64,000 nt of DNA from GCA-2746365 sp963711255 (GTDB lineage: Bacteria; Pseudomonadota; Gammaproteobacteria; SZUA-229). Below are positions 28,423 to 37,578 of the stretch, in pieces. A program made the position numbers and the translations under genes. The notes under the pieces were generated by a model that did not search any database, was not told where the DNA came from, and worked only from the letters and a program-made list of their open reading frames with translations. The first letter of the stretch is position 1; every line of letters starts with the position of its first letter. The stretch lies in NCBI GenBank assembly GCA_963711255.1, contig CAVQDO010000011.1, forward strand, positions 124,001-188,000, read 5' to 3'.

Positions 28423-28732
28423 AGAAAACCCTGATTCTGGCTGAATCTTTTATTTATCAGTCTATTACTCTGGTGCAAAGCAGGCAAGCGATAAATAAGA
28501 TCGATAAATTTCGCATTTGGCCTGGCTGAAAACGTCGATCTGGTTTTCATTGTTCAGTGTGTCAATTATTTTGTGTCAGATTATAGTAATGATGCTTGCA
28601 GACCAGTAGAAACTAGCAGTATTGTTATCGAAATTATTTTTTCTGGCGGCTTATTGCTATATAAAACCACCTTACGGTTATGTAATAATCCTGACCTGTA
28701 GTTTTTAAAACAATGTTACTTCAGGGGGCATT
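28423..28732. other. Intergenic region between divergent genes
   Basis: 310 AT-rich bases that separate the DUF2789 gene (minus) from the PDC-sensor gene (plus), with no coding sequence recognised. A strong RBS (TCAGGGGGC) precedes the plus-strand ATG. No promoter could be assigned with confidence. Confidence 0.4.
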
Positions 28733-29716
28733 ATGATTACTTCTGCACAGCAGTGTATTGCTCGGCAACGGGATGCTCTGGGGATCTTTCTTTCTGAACC
28801 GATTGCCAGGGTTGCTGTTTCCTGCGCTGAGGTCTGGAGCGACATTGATCAACTAGATGACGCGCTGCGCATCGGATTGGCGAGTCTGCCATACTGCAGT
28901 CATCTGATCGCGACCAATCTGGATGGCATCCAGATCAGTGCGCAGGTTAGCCTTGAAGGGGATGATCGATCGTTACTGGGAATGGATCGCTCACAGCTGC
29001 CTTATATGAAGTCAGTTGTGCCGATGACGGATTTTGTGCTATCTGAATCCTACATAAGTCTGCGAAGTAAGCGACCAAGTATAACCGCGGTTCAGCTTGT
29101 TAAGGTTAATGATAAACCCGTTGGTTTCGTCAGTGCACATTTTGACTTGAGCAAACTGCCGTTAACGGCGCCACTCTATGAAGAGTCGCAAGACTGGTTG
29201 CAGATGAAAGGTGATCCTTCTATCCGCGGTGGACTATTCGCGCAGCAGCGTGTCGAAAGTGTGCTCGATCAACATGTCGATTCAATAATATCTGTACTGG
29301 AAGAGCTGATAATCTCTTACGGTATATTTCATTGCGAAGTCTATTTTTCAAGCAATCGAGCCACTATCTGGAGTCACACCGATCCGCACAGTTATCGCAT
29401 ATTGACCATAGACGAACTGGTTGATCCTGATGTCTGCCTGATGTTTCCAAAGACGCCTTATCCTGAGACTGCCAGGGTACCGACGGAATCGATCCGTAAG
29501 GTGCTGGAAGTATTTCGCGATCTTCGCTTTGCCGACGAGAATGTCTACCTTCGCATCGGCACATTGAATATCTATAATGGCAAAGTGGGGTTAACATTTT
29601 CCTGTGATGGATCGCACAGTATTTCCGTTACTGAATTTTTAAATAAGGGTCTGGACTACTGGATCGGTAGTGCGGCTTTTGGTGTTACCACGGTGCCTGC
29701 CTGTAATACTTTGTAA
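28733..29716 (+). CDS. Soluble PDC/Cache-sensor-like protein
   Basis: 327 residues without a signal peptide or any membrane helix. The first 170 residues (LPYCSHLIATNLDGIQISAQ, then KSVVPMTDFVLSESYIS) read like a PDC/Cache ligand-sensing fold, which is normally periplasmic and membrane-tethered. The second half (about 180-327) is not recognised. A free-standing cytoplasmic version suggests a sensor that works with a separate partner. The start at 28733 has a strong RBS, GGGGG. The following gene remnant begins directly at its stop codon. Confidence 0.65.
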   Translation: MITSAQQCIARQRDALGIFLSEPIARVAVSCAEVWSDIDQLDDALRIGLASLPYCSHLIATNLDGIQISAQVSLEGDDRSLLGMDRSQLPYMKSVVPMTDFVLSESYISLRSKRPSITAVQLVKVNDKPVGFVSAHFDLSKLPLTAPLYEESQDWLQMKGDPSIRGGLFAQQRVESVLDQHVDSIISVLEELIISYGIFHCEVYFSSNRATIWSHTDPHSYRILTIDELVDPDVCLMFPKTPYPETARVPTESIRKVLEVFRDLRFADENVYLRIGTLNIYNGKVGLTFSCDGSHSISVTEFLNKGLDYWIGSAAFGVTTVPACNTL

Positions 29717-30107
29717 AGTATCCGGAATTTATATTTGTTGTTGCCATGCTGCTGGCTTTTGGTTACGCTATAGTTGCTGCAATTATCGGCTTGTCTGTGA
29801 TCGTTGGAGCCTTTATTGCTGGCGCATCTCTGGATAGGAGTGGACCTGAAACACAGCAGTCGTTTTAAAGCAGGTGCTGATTATCTGATAGGCCTGTTCG
29901 GTGCGATACTCTTTGTTTTACCGCGCGTTCTGGCTGCTATAAGTACTTTTAAGCTTGATATGCTGTTTATCCTGTTGCGTTGTAACAGAAAATAATAAAC
30001 GCCCCGGTTTTGTTGCTATCATCCTGATGAGTCTGTTTACCATGTTAATAGCCCCTGTTGTGTTACATCAAATAAAGAAAGCCACAACGATAATTAAAGA
30101 AGAATAA
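29717..30107 (+). pseudogene. Remnant of a CPA2-type cation:proton antiporter gene (C-terminal membrane part)
   Basis: Three consecutive frames each read as antiporter: YPEFIFVVAML and GLSVIVGAFIAGASLD (frame of 29722), then RFKAGADYLIGLFGAILFV (frame of 29804), then GFVAIILMSLFTMLIAPVV ending at a stop at 30105-30107. Order and motifs match the last helices of Kef/CPA2 transporters. The first two-thirds of such a protein is missing and at least two shifts are needed to join the pieces, so this is a decaying fragment. Some shifts could be sequencing errors like those elsewhere, but the missing 5' part is not. Confidence 0.78.
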
Positions 30108-30109
30108 TT

Positions 30110-30550
30110 ATGTCACAACAAGAAAATAACTGGAAAAGTCCCGAATGGCTGTTTACTAAAGTCACTTCTCTGATATTCGGTATCATATTATTATTTACCA
30201 CCATGGCGCTGCTGGTCGGTTCTTTCCGACTGTTCTATAGTCTATTTGAGCTGGTCGAAAAATCAGGTGTCACCGGGAATTACATGTATATTTTCTCCGA
30301 TGTGCTGACCCTCGTGATATTGCTTGAGTTATCTCGATCGCTGTTCCAGTATTTTATGGATCAAACCATCAGGTTGCCTATTATTCTTGATGCAGGCATC
30401 GTGTTTGTACTTCGTGATGTTATGATCGGCCTGTACGAGCAAAAGCTGGAATCAGATGATATTTACGCGCTCAGTGCGTTACTGTTCGTCCTGGGTATCA
30501 TTAGAATAGGTCTTGGTTGTTATTATGCCAGCAAGCTTAAACAGACTTGA
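30110..30550 (+). CDS. PsiE-family membrane protein
   Basis: 146 residues, four membrane helices (about 15-40, 57-80, 88-108, 120-140). The central RLPIILDAGIVFVLRDVMI segment and overall layout fit the phosphate-starvation-inducible PsiE family. Function is unknown. It begins 2 bases after the antiporter remnant's stop and is followed 6 bases later by the next gene, so it may be co-transcribed with it. No phosphate box was identified. Confidence 0.8.
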   Translation: MSQQENNWKSPEWLFTKVTSLIFGIILLFTTMALLVGSFRLFYSLFELVEKSGVTGNYMYIFSDVLTLVILLELSRSLFQYFMDQTIRLPIILDAGIVFVLRDVMIGLYEQKLESDDIYALSALLFVLGIIRIGLGCYYASKLKQT

Positions 30551-30556
30551 TATATT

Positions 30557-30970
30557 ATGAACAGGTTAATGTCGTATTATTATCTTTCCCATCTATTAGT
30601 TATCGCGAGTATTCTAGTTTTCTCAACATACCTGTATGCGGATAAACAGCCGCTGATACTGGAAACCGACTGGCTTAGTTCCGCTGTTGGAAGTCATGGA
30701 AATACACTTGGTGCTAAAGTGGTTGATGTGGAGATAATGCCCGATAAAGATTCCACCGTGTTAGAGGTTTCTTTACCGATAGAAAACCCTGACGACTTTG
30801 AAAGAGTTGAAGTCATCGGAAGAAGGTCTCTACAGCCAATAACTCAAACTAAAGATGCTGAATGGATAAAGGATGATGAAAATGGTAACTATGGCTTACG
30901 ATTGCACTTGAAGAAAAAAACCGAATTTGAGTTTCGACTGAAACTTATAGATGACGACAAAGATTTCTAG
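30557..30970 (+). CDS. Secreted protein of unknown function
   Basis: 137 residues. A signal peptide covers 1 to about 28 (LSHLLVIASILVFSTYLYA). The mature part is a small beta-rich domain (VDVEIMPDKDSTVLEVSLPI ... LRLHLKKKTEFEF), perhaps an immunoglobulin-like fold, with an acidic end. Family not recognised. It is 6 bases after the PsiE-like gene on the same strand, so it may be co-expressed. Confidence 0.7.
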   Translation: MNRLMSYYYLSHLLVIASILVFSTYLYADKQPLILETDWLSSAVGSHGNTLGAKVVDVEIMPDKDSTVLEVSLPIENPDDFERVEVIGRRSLQPITQTKDAEWIKDDENGNYGLRLHLKKKTEFEFRLKLIDDDKDF

Positions 30971-31089
30971 CTCGCTGCTGTAGTTATCAGGTTATCTCAT
31001 AATCATCAAAGTTCCAGCTAACCACTCTAGCGTTATTATATTGCCAGGTGAGTAGTCAAAATAATACAGGCGTAATTGCTGTATTAATA

Positions 31090-32841
31090 TCAGGATGCTT
31101 GTGCAGTAACGGGTACAGATTCCTCAGGTTTTTTTTCGTCACTGACGGTGTGTATGGTAACCTGGGTGAAAGGAATAACCCAGCCTTCACGATTGCAGGT
31201 GTCTACACAGGCCTGCTGTACCAGGCGTTGTGCACGGTAATATGCTTTCGCAGCCTGGCCATTGAGAATCATGTATATACGGTAGTCTAGCGAGCTGCTG
31301 CCTGCAGTATTGAATTCCACCAGTATTTCCTTGATAGCATCTTTTAAATTGACCTCTTCGAAACGCCTTATGATTGCGGCTTGAAACTTTTCGGGAATCT
31401 GGTCCAGACAGATAGCCTGATGCTGGTAGTCAACACCGAAACTACAGGAAACACCAAAACCTTCACGCGACAAATTACGCACGTTCTGTTCGATAAAATC
31501 CTTTGTTCGAATCTGCATCAGGGTATCCATAACAGCAACCTCAACAAACTCGATGGTCTGGCGTATTACCCGTGCCAGGCTGCCGCTGGCAAGCAGTACG
31601 AATTCCCCAGGTTGACAAGGGAACCAGGTTTCCTTGCGCGCAGGCCGTGAGGTGTGTTCGTTCATCTCATGCAGTGGTAAACGCACAAATCCTTCGAGTG
31701 AGGGATTACGTAATACGGTAAAGACACTTAAGGAATCAACCTTGAAGGGAACGCCATCGAGTACCAGTCTTTCAGCTTCGCGTACCGGACCGACACCAAG
31801 CAATAGACGTATCTCTGCCGCATAACGCGGCAGAGTTTGTCGCAGAGTGAGAGCCGCGCCGACCAGTACTATTATCGCCAGGGTAAGAAGTAGAACATCA
31901 CCGCGAACATAAAACACCATGAGTATAGCTAAAACAATTATGCTCACTGTTACCAGGCGGTAACTATAATATAGCAGGGGTGCGCGAGTAATAGCCTCAT
32001 TGTGTTTACCATGATATTTCAATCGCCAGTAGAGGTTGAGTAAGCCCTTAGTCAGCAGCCAGGTCATCAGGCTGATGCTAATCGCCAGGAATAAAGTCAG
32101 GCCACGTCCGTGAAAAAAGTGGCTGAACACTGACGAGGCAGATATTTGCCAGGTTTCACTTTCGCTTAGCAGGTTGTCCAGTTTGAGTTGTGATATCTCA
32201 AGTTTTCGTTGAGTGTCTTCTTTGCGTTGTTCCCAGTCTGTCAATAACTGCTTGACCGGGTCGGCTGCAATGGACGGCAATGACTGATCCTTGAAGGCAC
32301 GGATAGAGTCAAGGGCCTTATCGATGACCTTGAGCTGTTCTTCCAGTTGATCAATATCGCGATTCAAACTATCAATCTGTCGCGGTTTGGCCGTCAGTTC
32401 CTTAAGCGTGGAAAGCAGTGGCCGGCTAATCTGTTCAATTTCGTCCTGCCAGTTTATTGGCTGTTCAGGCAACTCATTTAGAATTGAGCGATTAATGCCG
32501 CCAAGAGCAATATGCTCGAATGAGACCTGAAGGCCCTTGATATCAAATTTAATACGCGCAATACTTTGCTCGATCTCCTGTTTTTCAGAGATATCTTCCT
32601 GCTTTTTCAGTTTTTCTCTAAGTACCGCAACCTGGTCCTGCTTGAACTTGATGGATTTCTGTATATTGACCAGGTTTTCAACAGTGTTTTGCTGTTTTGT
32701 TTCTGATGTGATTCCCGGTTCCTGTGCCTGGGAGGCCTGGGTATGGACTGAAGCAAATGCGCAGGCAATCAGCAAGCCAAGTATCGTCAGGTGCTTACAT
32801 GAGCCAGCCGGTATAAAAGCAAAAAATCTAGATTTAATCAT
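31090..32841 (-). CDS. Large MscS-related channel with periplasmic coiled coil
   Basis: Start taken at the ATG at 32841, which opens a good signal peptide (IKSRFFAFIPAG ... ASQAQ); the longer frame to 32913 begins only with TTG. The protein is about 583 residues: a periplasmic coiled coil (about 45-225), three membrane helices (240-350) and a diverged MscS-like cytoplasmic domain with ARVIRQTIEFVEVAVMD. The pore-helix motif is weaker than in the other MscS proteins here, so gating may be altered. It is divergent from the LEA2 lipoprotein. Confidence 0.8.
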   Translation of the reverse strand: MIKSRFFAFIPAGSCKHLTILGLLIACAFASVHTQASQAQEPGITSETKQQNTVENLVNIQKSIKFKQDQVAVLREKLKKQEDISEKQEIEQSIARIKFDIKGLQVSFEHIALGGINRSILNELPEQPINWQDEIEQISRPLLSTLKELTAKPRQIDSLNRDIDQLEEQLKVIDKALDSIRAFKDQSLPSIAADPVKQLLTDWEQRKEDTQRKLEISQLKLDNLLSESETWQISASSVFSHFFHGRGLTLFLAISISLMTWLLTKGLLNLYWRLKYHGKHNEAITRAPLLYYSYRLVTVSIIVLAILMVFYVRGDVLLLTLAIIVLVGAALTLRQTLPRYAAEIRLLLGVGPVREAERLVLDGVPFKVDSLSVFTVLRNPSLEGFVRLPLHEMNEHTSRPARKETWFPCQPGEFVLLASGSLARVIRQTIEFVEVAVMDTLMQIRTKDFIEQNVRNLSREGFGVSCSFGVDYQHQAICLDQIPEKFQAAIIRRFEEVNLKDAIKEILVEFNTAGSSSLDYRIYMILNGQAAKAYYRAQRLVQQACVDTCNREGWVIPFTQVTIHTVSDEKKPEESVPVTAQAS

Positions 32842-32987
32842 GGTGTGTAGATTACTGCCTGTTATGCCTTCAGGGCAAGAAGAAGTTGATATAAAACTGA
32901 CATGGAATTGCAAATGTGACTTTGAGCTGACGAATTGTGTCTAACGATTATGTTTATTTAACTTCTTGAGTATTGATAGTGATTCTG

Positions 32988-33503
32988 ATGAAATTTTCAC
33001 AAGTTAAAATTTATTTTACAGCCTGTTTTATCTTGATTTCTGGTTGTGCCGGGTCGATGTTGCAACCCGTGCCACCTGATGTTGAAATAACGAATGTTGA
33101 GTTATCGGGCATTCGTTTCCCTGAAACAAAAGTGATGTTTTCGTTATTGGTGAGTAATCCTAATGATTTTGATATTGATATTTCTTATATTGATATGACG
33201 CTTCATGTGAATAATTATTTAATGACAAGTGAGCGTTGGACAAATATAGCGGTGTTATTATCACATCAGAAACAGAAAATTCGGATTCCTGTTAATATTG
33301 ATCTCGCCAATGCGCTGACGATATTGCCTCAACTTATGACTGAAAATAAAATTCCGTACGATATTAGCGGTACAGTGAAACTGAAAAACCGCGGTAAAGA
33401 ATTGTCATTTTCATATAAAGGCGAGTTTTATACCAACCGGCTTAATGGTATGACAATGAATGACATGGTTGATTATTCTGAAAAAAAGTCATATCGCTTC
33501 TAG
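32988..33503 (+). CDS. LEA type 2 family lipoprotein
   Basis: 171 residues from the ATG at 32988 (a TTG at 32973 would add five residues). The signal ends in lipobox ISGC. The mature part is a single beta domain of the LEA-2 (WHy) type: VEITNVELSGIRFPETKVMF, then LLVSNPNDFDIDISYIDMTL. This fold is linked to desiccation or osmotic-stress tolerance. It starts a four-gene plus-strand set with the outer-membrane barrel, the retropepsin and the 7TM protein (gaps 58, 59 and 37 bases). Confidence 0.8.
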   Translation: MKFSQVKIYFTACFILISGCAGSMLQPVPPDVEITNVELSGIRFPETKVMFSLLVSNPNDFDIDISYIDMTLHVNNYLMTSERWTNIAVLLSHQKQKIRIPVNIDLANALTILPQLMTENKIPYDISGTVKLKNRGKELSFSYKGEFYTNRLNGMTMNDMVDYSEKKSYRF

Positions 33504-33561
33504 AAGCTAGTTGGATAATGCTAGAGCGGCGTGACTATATAATTGTTAAAGAGATTGTTTC

Positions 33562-34467
33562 ATGACAAGCAAAGCCACATATATATGTATTGCGAATTAT
33601 ATTGCTGCCTGCAGAACAGCTATGCTGTGCCTGTTATTTTCTGTAGCTGTTATTTCTTCACAGGACGTGTTCGCGCAGTCTGAACAGACGCAGAGTGACA
33701 CTGCTACAGATGAAGTAAAATTAATTCATCAAGATAAAGTAGATATTCCTGTTAGAGATGTTGAAGTGGGATCAGGGGGTAATGTCAAACTGGAAAGGAA
33801 ATATCGCACTAAAATAGAAAGCCAGTATGAATGGCATGCGCATCTGCTCTGGGAAAGTCGTTATGTAACAGAGGGTCGTGATAATCTGTCAGGAAAAGGT
33901 TTATTGTCCGCATCAACAGAATTTAATGTTGATGAATTTAGTGTTGTTCCCTGGGTTGCCGATGGTATTGGTATTGACTACTCGGAATTTAATTTAAATA
34001 TTGTTTATGGCAGTCGCTTGACTGAAAACCTTGTTCTATATACAGGTTACAACTTTTTGCATTCGCGGTTTTTGGGTGACAGTGAAAATGATAATGAAAT
34101 CAGTTTTGATCTTGCCTATAAATGGTTTAAACACGTTAATTTTCTTGCCAGTATTTACCATTCATTTGATGCTGAAGGTTCTTTCATGGAAACATCGGTA
34201 AGATATAATAATAAGATAAACAATATGATACATTACGGTATTCAAGGGGTGCTCGGCGTAAATGCTGAATATGTGCCTGATGGCCACAACGGACTTAATC
34301 ATTTTCAGTTACGTGCCAATGCTTCTTACTATCCTGATGATAATGTAGAATTATACGCTTATACTGGCTACAGCCTGGCAATTAATCGGGATGCAGTAAA
34401 GTATGCTGGCGATGAACTGTTAGGCGATTTTTTCTGGGGTGGTATTGGTCTTTCTTATCTTTTCTAA
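33562..34467 (+). CDS. Outer-membrane beta-barrel protein of unknown function
   Basis: 301 residues. A signal peptide (about 1-38, ending DVFAQ) is followed by a short helical plug-like stretch and a series of amphipathic strands from about residue 90 (WHAHLLWESRYVTEGRDN, then LVLYTGYNFLHSRFL). The sequence ends with SYLF, the terminal aromatic that directs barrels to the BAM machinery. Family not recognised. It is the second gene of the LEA2/retropepsin/7TM set, suggesting an envelope role in that module. Confidence 0.72.
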   Translation: MTSKATYICIANYIAACRTAMLCLLFSVAVISSQDVFAQSEQTQSDTATDEVKLIHQDKVDIPVRDVEVGSGGNVKLERKYRTKIESQYEWHAHLLWESRYVTEGRDNLSGKGLLSASTEFNVDEFSVVPWVADGIGIDYSEFNLNIVYGSRLTENLVLYTGYNFLHSRFLGDSENDNEISFDLAYKWFKHVNFLASIYHSFDAEGSFMETSVRYNNKINNMIHYGIQGVLGVNAEYVPDGHNGLNHFQLRANASYYPDDNVELYAYTGYSLAINRDAVKYAGDELLGDFFWGGIGLSYLF

Positions 34468-34526
34468 GCTGATTAGGGTCAGGTTTTATTTTATATTTTT
34501 CGAATTATTATCTAGGTGTAAGGCAA

Positions 34527-35048
34527 ATGATGTTATCTAATAGAGATGGGATGAGTGTTTTTTCTAAATTCTTAGTTAGCTCAATTTTTTTAGTAATGAT
34601 CTCGACAGATGCGCTTGCTAAAGAGGTGATTGGCTGGGTTGAAAATGTGCAAATTACACCGGGTAACGTATTAATTACAGCAAAAATTGATACCGGTGCA
34701 GATTCTTCTTCTCTGCATTGTGATTGTATTGAAAAATTCATGCATAATGGTGAGCAATGGGTAAGGTTCACGCTTACTGACACCTCTGGAAAACAAGTTT
34801 CCCTGGAAAAGAAAATAGAGCGTTCTATTAAAATCAAACGTCATTTTGGTGATGTGCAGGTGCGTGATGTAGTGCGTTTAGGGTTATGTCTCGGTGGTCA
34901 GTATGAAGAAAGAAATGTCAGCCTGGTCGATCGTAGTGGGTTTAAGTATGATATGTTGATTGGTCGGAAATATTTAAAAGATAAATTTATCATCGATCCT
35001 TCTCAGCAGTTCTTGGTAGAGCCTCATTGTGATGACTTTGAAAAATAA
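34527..35048 (+). CDS. Retropepsin-like aspartic protease (RimB/'ATP-dependent Zn protease' family)
   Basis: 173 residues. A signal peptide or anchor (about 9-32, FLVSSIFLVMISTDALA) is followed by a pepsin-like domain with the catalytic motif KIDTGADSSSL (D55) and a C-terminal MLIGRKYL that matches the second conserved strand. The family is annotated as zinc protease but folds like retropepsin with a DTGA active site. Such genes are found beside RimK-type ligases and beside the 7TM-transglutaminase gene, as here (37-base gap). It probably acts in the periplasm. Start at 34527 follows AGGTGTAAGG. Confidence 0.85.
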   Translation: MMLSNRDGMSVFSKFLVSSIFLVMISTDALAKEVIGWVENVQITPGNVLITAKIDTGADSSSLHCDCIEKFMHNGEQWVRFTLTDTSGKQVSLEKKIERSIKIKRHFGDVQVRDVVRLGLCLGGQYEERNVSLVDRSGFKYDMLIGRKYLKDKFIIDPSQQFLVEPHCDDFEK

Positions 35049-35085
35049 CAGTTGATTATTAGACGGATATAGACAATTACATATT

Positions 35086-36723
35086 ATGAAATCCGGCGAT
35101 ACAACTACAACTGCATCCAAATCCAAATCAGCCTATAGCATCATAGTTGTACTGATCGCATTTGCAGTTCTTTCTATTTCTGCTCGAAACTGGATTCAGA
35201 ATATAGATGAATTGCCAACGGGTGATACTGCCTGGACAATTAGCATTTCTCACCAGATTACAGCACTGGATAAAGGTGCAAGTGTATCTATTTCGCCGCC
35301 CTGGGATACGAGTTTTTCGCGTATGTACGCTCAATCATTATCGCACACCGGATTGAGGCAGAAGCGTATTAAGAAGGATGCTGATAAACGCAATATTTTA
35401 CTTATCGCACCTAAGGTTGGTAACTACACAGCTGAAGCCATATTTAGTGTTCATGTTTCATCACTTGCCCGCAGTAAACCGAAAAAATCTACTTTGTCTG
35501 AAGATAATCGATCTCAGTGGCTGTCAGAATCACATGGTATACAAATCAACAGTTATACCGCGACTGAAATAGTTGAAGGGATATCAAAGACGGCAGATTC
35601 TTCAGAGGCGCTCATCGATAAACTGTTTGATTATGTCAGTAATAATGTTCGTATTAAGCGACGCACAAACAATAATTCAGAGACGGTATTATCAACAAGG
35701 CGTGCAACTGCATTAGGTTCTAATCGTGCGCTGGTTGCTTTGTTGCGTACGGCGCATTTGCCTGCACGCATTGTTACAGGTGTTAATTTGCAGGTTTCTG
35801 CTGCACAACAACCCTATTACTGGACTGAAGTTTACGACGCTGAAAGGTGGGTTCCTCTTGATCCTGTGCACGGGCACAGGAAACAGCTCCCGGCTTTCTA
35901 TATTCCGCTGCGTAAAGGAGGTAGCGAGTTAACTGAAACTAACAATGCAACTATTACATCAACGGTGTGGAAAATAGATACTACGAGGGCACCGGCTTCG
36001 CTGAATTCTGAATCAGGGAAATTCACGGATATTCTGAATCTAAACAGACTGTCACCAGCCAGTCGTGAAAATCTTGGCGTGCTTTTATTGTTACCATTAG
36101 GCGTACTGGTTACGGAAATGTTGCGTCAGCTGATGGGTGTTCGAACTTATGGTACATTCACGCCTACATTATTGGCGCTGGCAATTATACATGTCGATAG
36201 AATGACGGCAGTGATTATATTTTTGCTGGTCACCGTCATTGGTATTTCTATCAGGTCGCAACTAAAGAATCTGAGTCTGCGGCGAACACCATTGCTAGGC
36301 ATCGTGTTTACCCTGGTGGCAATAAGCATGACCTTTGTTGTGTCTGGTTTTATGCACTTTGACCCGGCTATGGATGGTGTCGTTGTATTACTGCCTGTCG
36401 TTATTTTAACCATGCTGGTTGATCGTATCTATTCGATTGCAGATCAACGTGGTCTGCGTACAGCAATGATTCGTCTGTTTTGGACAGTAGTTTCAGCATT
36501 TCTGTCACTGCTGGTTTTATTACAGGCAGACTGGAGCCACTGGTTAGTGTCTTATCCAGAATTACATGCACTTACCCTGGCAGCTATTATTTTTATAGGT
36601 CAGTGTAACTGCCTGAAGATAAGTGATCTTGCGGTATTGAGCTGGTTGCACGAACCCGAATTAAGAAAAACCAGGAAGACAGATAAAGCTTCTCAGTCAG
36701 AACAGTCGGGTGATGGTTTGTAA
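35086..36723 (+). CDS. Inactive transglutaminase fused to 7 transmembrane helices
   Basis: 545 residues. An N-terminal anchor (20-40) is followed by a beta domain, a transglutaminase-like domain (about 165-300) and seven membrane helices from about residue 325, with the family motif VRTYGTFTPTLLALA. In the transglutaminase domain the expected catalytic cysteine position reads LGSNRALVALL and the histidine position reads YYWTEVYD, so the catalytic Cys and His are missing. In most genomes this protein sits with a retropepsin-like protease (present just upstream) and a RimK-related glutamate ligase (absent here). Exact role is not established; a peptide-tag or envelope-stress role has been proposed for the gene cluster. 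Confidence 0.88.
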   Translation: MKSGDTTTTASKSKSAYSIIVVLIAFAVLSISARNWIQNIDELPTGDTAWTISISHQITALDKGASVSISPPWDTSFSRMYAQSLSHTGLRQKRIKKDADKRNILLIAPKVGNYTAEAIFSVHVSSLARSKPKKSTLSEDNRSQWLSESHGIQINSYTATEIVEGISKTADSSEALIDKLFDYVSNNVRIKRRTNNNSETVLSTRRATALGSNRALVALLRTAHLPARIVTGVNLQVSAAQQPYYWTEVYDAERWVPLDPVHGHRKQLPAFYIPLRKGGSELTETNNATITSTVWKIDTTRAPASLNSESGKFTDILNLNRLSPASRENLGVLLLLPLGVLVTEMLRQLMGVRTYGTFTPTLLALAIIHVDRMTAVIIFLLVTVIGISIRSQLKNLSLRRTPLLGIVFTLVAISMTFVVSGFMHFDPAMDGVVVLLPVVILTMLVDRIYSIADQRGLRTAMIRLFWTVVSAFLSLLVLLQADWSHWLVSYPELHALTLAAIIFIGQCNCLKISDLAVLSWLHEPELRKTRKTDKASQSEQSGDGL

Positions 36724-36824
36724 GTTTAGCCTGCACCCGTTATTTAATGATCCCTTTAAGTTTGAAATCAAGGCGAACACGATGCTACTGAGTTATTTAT
36801 AAAAGCCTCATGCGGACACTAACC

Positions 36825-37409
36825 CTATAAGGAAAGAGCATGCCAGGCGGCTATCAAAGCAAAGAGAATAAAGATTCCGCCACTTAGACGGTGCAGCCAG
36901 TGAAGTGGTAAGCGCTGTAAAACAGTACGTCCTATCCAGACTCCGAGCGCCGAAACCAGAATGAGTGCTATTGTCGCACCCAGCCATACCGGCAGGGGAG
37001 CCAGGCTGCTAGATAACCCAGCCACAGCAATCTGTGTCTTATCACCAAATTCGGCCACAAATATTAAAAGCAGGGTAGTGAAGAAGATACTATGCCCCGA
37101 TCGGTCAATCGTTACTTCAGAATGCTCATCAACTTCGGTGCGTATAGCATGAAGGCCGAACGCCCCGAATAATATCGCTACCAGTACAGCGACTATCTGC
37201 TCTGGTATCCATGCGGCTACAGCAGTGCCAAACAATACGGCAAGGGCGTTAAGTACGACGAATGCCGCTGTAGCACCAAGTATCACAGGCCAGTGGCGGT
37301 GGCGTGCTGCCAGTGTCATACACACCAGCTGACTCTTGTCACCGATTTCAGCCAGCGAGATAAGGGTAAATGTGGACAGTGAAATAGATAGTGAATCAAG
37401 TGTAAACAT
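36825..37409 (-). CDS. TMEM165/GDT1-family (MneA-like) metal exporter
   Basis: 194 residues, six membrane helices, with both family signatures: EIGDKS near residue 21 and EFGDKT near 120. Members export Mn2+ or exchange Ca2+/Mn2+ for protons. Single minus-strand gene convergent with the 7TM gene and divergent from the CDF exporter. No yybP-ykoY-type riboswitch was recognised upstream. Confidence 0.92.
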   Translation of the reverse strand: MFTLDSLSISLSTFTLISLAEIGDKSQLVCMTLAARHRHWPVILGATAAFVVLNALAVLFGTAVAAWIPEQIVAVLVAILFGAFGLHAIRTEVDEHSEVTIDRSGHSIFFTTLLLIFVAEFGDKTQIAVAGLSSSLAPLPVWLGATIALILVSALGVWIGRTVLQRLPLHWLHRLSGGIFILFALIAAWHALSL

Positions 37410-37493
37410 GGGTGAATTATAAATATTCTCAGGATTGTTTGTTAGATGGTGATATTCAATAGTCCACCCCTTATCAGGAATCAGTATATGTTA

Positions 37494-37525
37494 CATGGAT
37501 AATTCCATGACTGATAATTTATAAT
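37494..37525 (+). promoter_or_regulatory. Candidate operator and -10 for the CDF exporter
   Basis: A palindrome CATGGA-TAAT-TCCATG lies at 37494-37509 and a perfect TATAAT at 37520-37525, 53 bases before the CDF start. The palindrome covers the expected -35 region, and no good -35 hexamer is visible, as in activator-dependent metal-stress promoters. Assignment is inference. Confidence 0.4.
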
Positions 37526-37578
37526 CCCCCCATGATTATGATAGTCGTTTCGACACCGTACTAATTGCTGGAAAAAGA

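Noticed and set aside
37410..37578. Zur or yybP-ykoY type control upstream of the metal exporters
   Set aside because: Neither the Zur consensus palindrome nor the manganese riboswitch core was seen. Only an unassigned palindrome is reported.
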